NCBI RefSeq assembly: GCF_019511645.1
Contig: NZ_JAEUAX010000017.1
Span: 1-52,177 of the forward strand
Direction: 5' to 3'
DNA from: Microbacterium ureisolvens
Lineage (GTDB): Bacteria; Actinomycetota; Actinomycetes; Actinomycetales; Microbacteriaceae
DNA: 52,177 bases
Under the pieces are notes generated by a model, which saw nothing but the letters and a program-made list of their open reading frames with translations, ran no database searches and was not told where the DNA came from. This document shows, in pieces, positions 51,283 through 52,177 of the stretch; within the stretch, counting starts at the first letter, position 1; every line of letters starts with the position of its first letter. The position numbers and the translations under genes are program-made.

Positions 51283-51310
51283 ACACTAGCAACATCAGTA
51301 ACATGTGCAA
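51283..51310 (-). promoter_or_regulatory. Promoter of the M23 gene
   Basis: -35 TTGCAC (51310-51305) and -10 TAGTGT (51288-51283) on the minus strand, 16-bp spacer, about 33 nt before the GTG start. Confidence 0.55.
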
Positions 51311-51334
51311 CCCCCAGTGGTGCACAGCGACCGC

Positions 51335-51378
51335 CGCCTCGGGAAGCGGTCACCCGGTCAGTGTGCGCCTCGGGAAGC
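51335..51378. repeat. 13-bp direct repeats CGCCTCGGGAAGC
   Basis: Copies at 51335-51347 and 51366-51378, 31 bp apart, upstream of the M23 promoter. TGTGCAA (51304-51310) and TTGCACA (51381-51387) form an inverted pair around them. Confidence 0.45.
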
Positions 51379-51429
51379 CGTTGCACAAGGGCGGCGCGCC
51401 CTCGATTCGCGTTTTCGGGAGGAGTTACG

Positions 51430-51435
51430 TATGCT
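51430..51435 (+). promoter_or_regulatory. Possible -10 box of the tRNA cluster
   Basis: TATGCT about 35 nt before tRNA-Glu; no good -35 box at 16-18 bp. Confidence 0.35.
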
Positions 51436-51469
51436 TGGTCCTCGGCAGTGAGCCCCAAAAGGTTCACCC

Positions 51470-51542
51470 GGCCCCATCGTTTAGCGGCCTAGGACGCCGC
51501 CCTTTCACGGCGGTAGCACGGGTTCGAATCCCGTTGGGGTCA
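51470..51542 (+). tRNA. tRNA-Glu (anticodon TTC)
   Basis: 73 nt. Acceptor GGCCCCA with TGGGGTC (one G-U), anticodon stem CCGCC/GGCGG with loop CTTTCAC, T arm ACGGG-TTCGAAT-CCCGT. CCA not encoded. Confidence 0.95.
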
Positions 51543-51562
51543 CTCCACAATTCAATAAGCAT

Positions 51563-51636
51563 GGCCCTGTAGCGCAGTTGGTTAGCGTGCCGCCCTGTCA
51601 CGGCGGAGGTCGCGGGTTCAAGTCCCGTCAGGGTCG
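51563..51636 (+). tRNA. tRNA-Asp (anticodon GTC)
   Basis: 74 nt. Acceptor GGCCCTG with CAGGGTC, anticodon stem CCGCC/GGCGG with loop CTGTCAC, T loop TTCAAGT. CCA not encoded. Confidence 0.95.
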
Positions 51637-51648
51637 CTCCGAGCGACG

Positions 51649-51678
51649 GGCCCTTTTCTTGAAGAGGGCCTTTCGTCT
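51649..51678 (+). terminator. Intrinsic-type hairpin between tRNA-Asp and tRNA-Phe
   Basis: GGCCCTTTTC (51649-51658) pairs with GAAGAGGGCC (51661-51670) with one G-U pair, followed by TTTCGTCT. Confidence 0.65.
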
Positions 51679-51713
51679 AGGACGCGGCAGGTCTTGTATG
51701 AGAGTTGCCGCAA

Positions 51714-51786
51714 GGCTCTGTAGCTCAGTTGGTAGAGCGTTCGACTGAAAATCGAAAGGTCACCGGATCGATGCCGGTCGGAGCCA
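51714..51786 (+). tRNA. tRNA-Phe (anticodon GAA)
   Basis: 73 nt. Acceptor GGCTCTG with CGGAGCC, anticodon stem TTCGA/TCGAA with loop CTGAAAA. The T loop reads ATCGATG on an ACCGG/CCGGT stem, so the usual T at position 54 is A. CCA not encoded. Confidence 0.93.
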
Positions 51787-51814
51787 CAAGGGTGATCGTT
51801 ACAGTCACCCCAGG

Positions 51815-51855
51815 AACCCTCGCGTAGCTTCTACATCGCGGGGGTTTCGTCTTTT
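51815..51855 (+). terminator. Intrinsic terminator after tRNA-Phe
   Basis: ACCCTCGCG pairs with CGCGGGGGT (one G-U), 12-nt loop, followed by TTCGTCTTTT. Confidence 0.8.
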
Positions 51856-51931
51856 CGAGGACCCCGCGGGCAGAGACGCCACCCTGTGGGACCCACCCAG
51901 GAGTTCCGCCGTCTCTGCGGAGGCATGGGCA

Positions 51932-52177
51932 TCACAGGGCGCCGACGGTGTCACGCACCACCGCTCGCGTCGCCTCGTCTCCGATCACGCCCACGCCGCC
52001 GCGCTCCAGACCGCGCGTCGCCCACAGCAATCCTCTTTCGATGATGGTGCGAACACTGACGTCGCGGAGGACGGACAGACTGTGGCCGGGGGTCGCGACG
52101 AAGACGCGCCCCTGACCCCATTCGCGCGTCCACACCGCCGGGGAGGTGATGGGGCGATGCCAGGGGTGTCTCTTATA
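51932..52177 (-). CDS. ThuA-domain protein, C-terminal fragment cut by the window edge
   Basis: Open from the right edge to a stop at 51932. The visible end (SPAVWTREWGQGRVFVATPGHS...VRTIIERGLLWATRG) matches the C-terminus of ThuA-like (trehalose-utilisation type, glutamine-amidotransferase-like fold) proteins. The first few codons at the edge may be adapter sequence and should not be trusted. Confidence 0.75.
   Translation of the reverse strand, partial: YKRHPWHRPITSPAVWTREWGQGRVFVATPGHSLSVLRDVSVRTIIERGLLWATRGLERGGVGVIGDEATRAVVRDTVGAL

Overview
The window is high-GC (roughly 70 %) actinobacterial chromosome, most likely a Microbacterium-like member of the Microbacteriaceae. Reasons: codon use, many leaderless genes with a TANNNT box 6-7 nt before the start codon, a typical actinobacterial tilS-hpt-ftsH-folEPBK-panC gene order, and frequent GGATGC/GCATCC words. 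It looks like one complete short-read contig. The left edge stops inside an rRNA-operon leader, where the 16S gene would follow off the edge on the minus strand. The right edge ends in 11 bases identical to the Nextera mosaic-end adapter.

Layout. 1-603: minus-strand rRNA promoter and leader, then the upstream region of a secreted esterase. 0.6-9.3 kb: a hydrolase-rich accessory region with a tandem-domain secreted esterase, a large LuxR/MalT-like ATPase regulator (minus), and a divergent tight operon of three alpha/beta hydrolases and a metallo-beta-lactamase-fold protein. 9.3-13.4 kb: a translationally coupled phosphonate-type ABC transporter operon (phnD, phnC, phnE) with a tyrosine-phosphatase-like enzyme and a TetR regulator, preceded by a leader with two mutually exclusive hairpins. 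13.4-19 kb: tRNA-Ser(CGA), a DHA2-type exporter, lactate dehydrogenase, an AHSA1-type protein, RadA and an SseB-like protein. 19-26 kb: a gamma-glutamylation-type amine catabolism cluster with a FadR-type regulator, SDR, aldehyde dehydrogenase, gamma-glutamyl hydrolase and glutamine-synthetase-like ligase, divergent from an ethanolamine-permease-like transporter. 26-35.6 kb: mixed housekeeping genes (ArgA-type acetyltransferase, ClpC, DUF2975/XRE pair, lipoprotein, cardiolipin synthase, DUF4192). 35.6-49 kb: lysS, a frameshifted MFS gene, then the minus-strand chain tilS-hpt-ftsH-folE-folP-folB-folK-DUF3180-PH-PH-DUF2520-panC. 49-52.2 kb: inorganic pyrophosphatase, a secreted M23 peptidase, tRNA-Glu, tRNA-Asp, tRNA-Phe and the C-terminal end of a ThuA-domain gene.

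How the genes work together. The fol genes make tetrahydrofolate; the two PH-domain proteins are membrane proteins of unknown role. PanC and the DUF2520 protein probably serve pantothenate synthesis. The 19-26 kb cluster has the parts to import an amino alcohol, mask its amine with glutamate, oxidise the alcohol to an acid and remove the glutamate, which fits ethanolamine better than putrescine. No IS element, prophage or CRISPR array was seen. Two genes (the LuxR regulator at its start, the MFS gene near its end) each appear to be one base out of frame. This could be real decay or assembly error.
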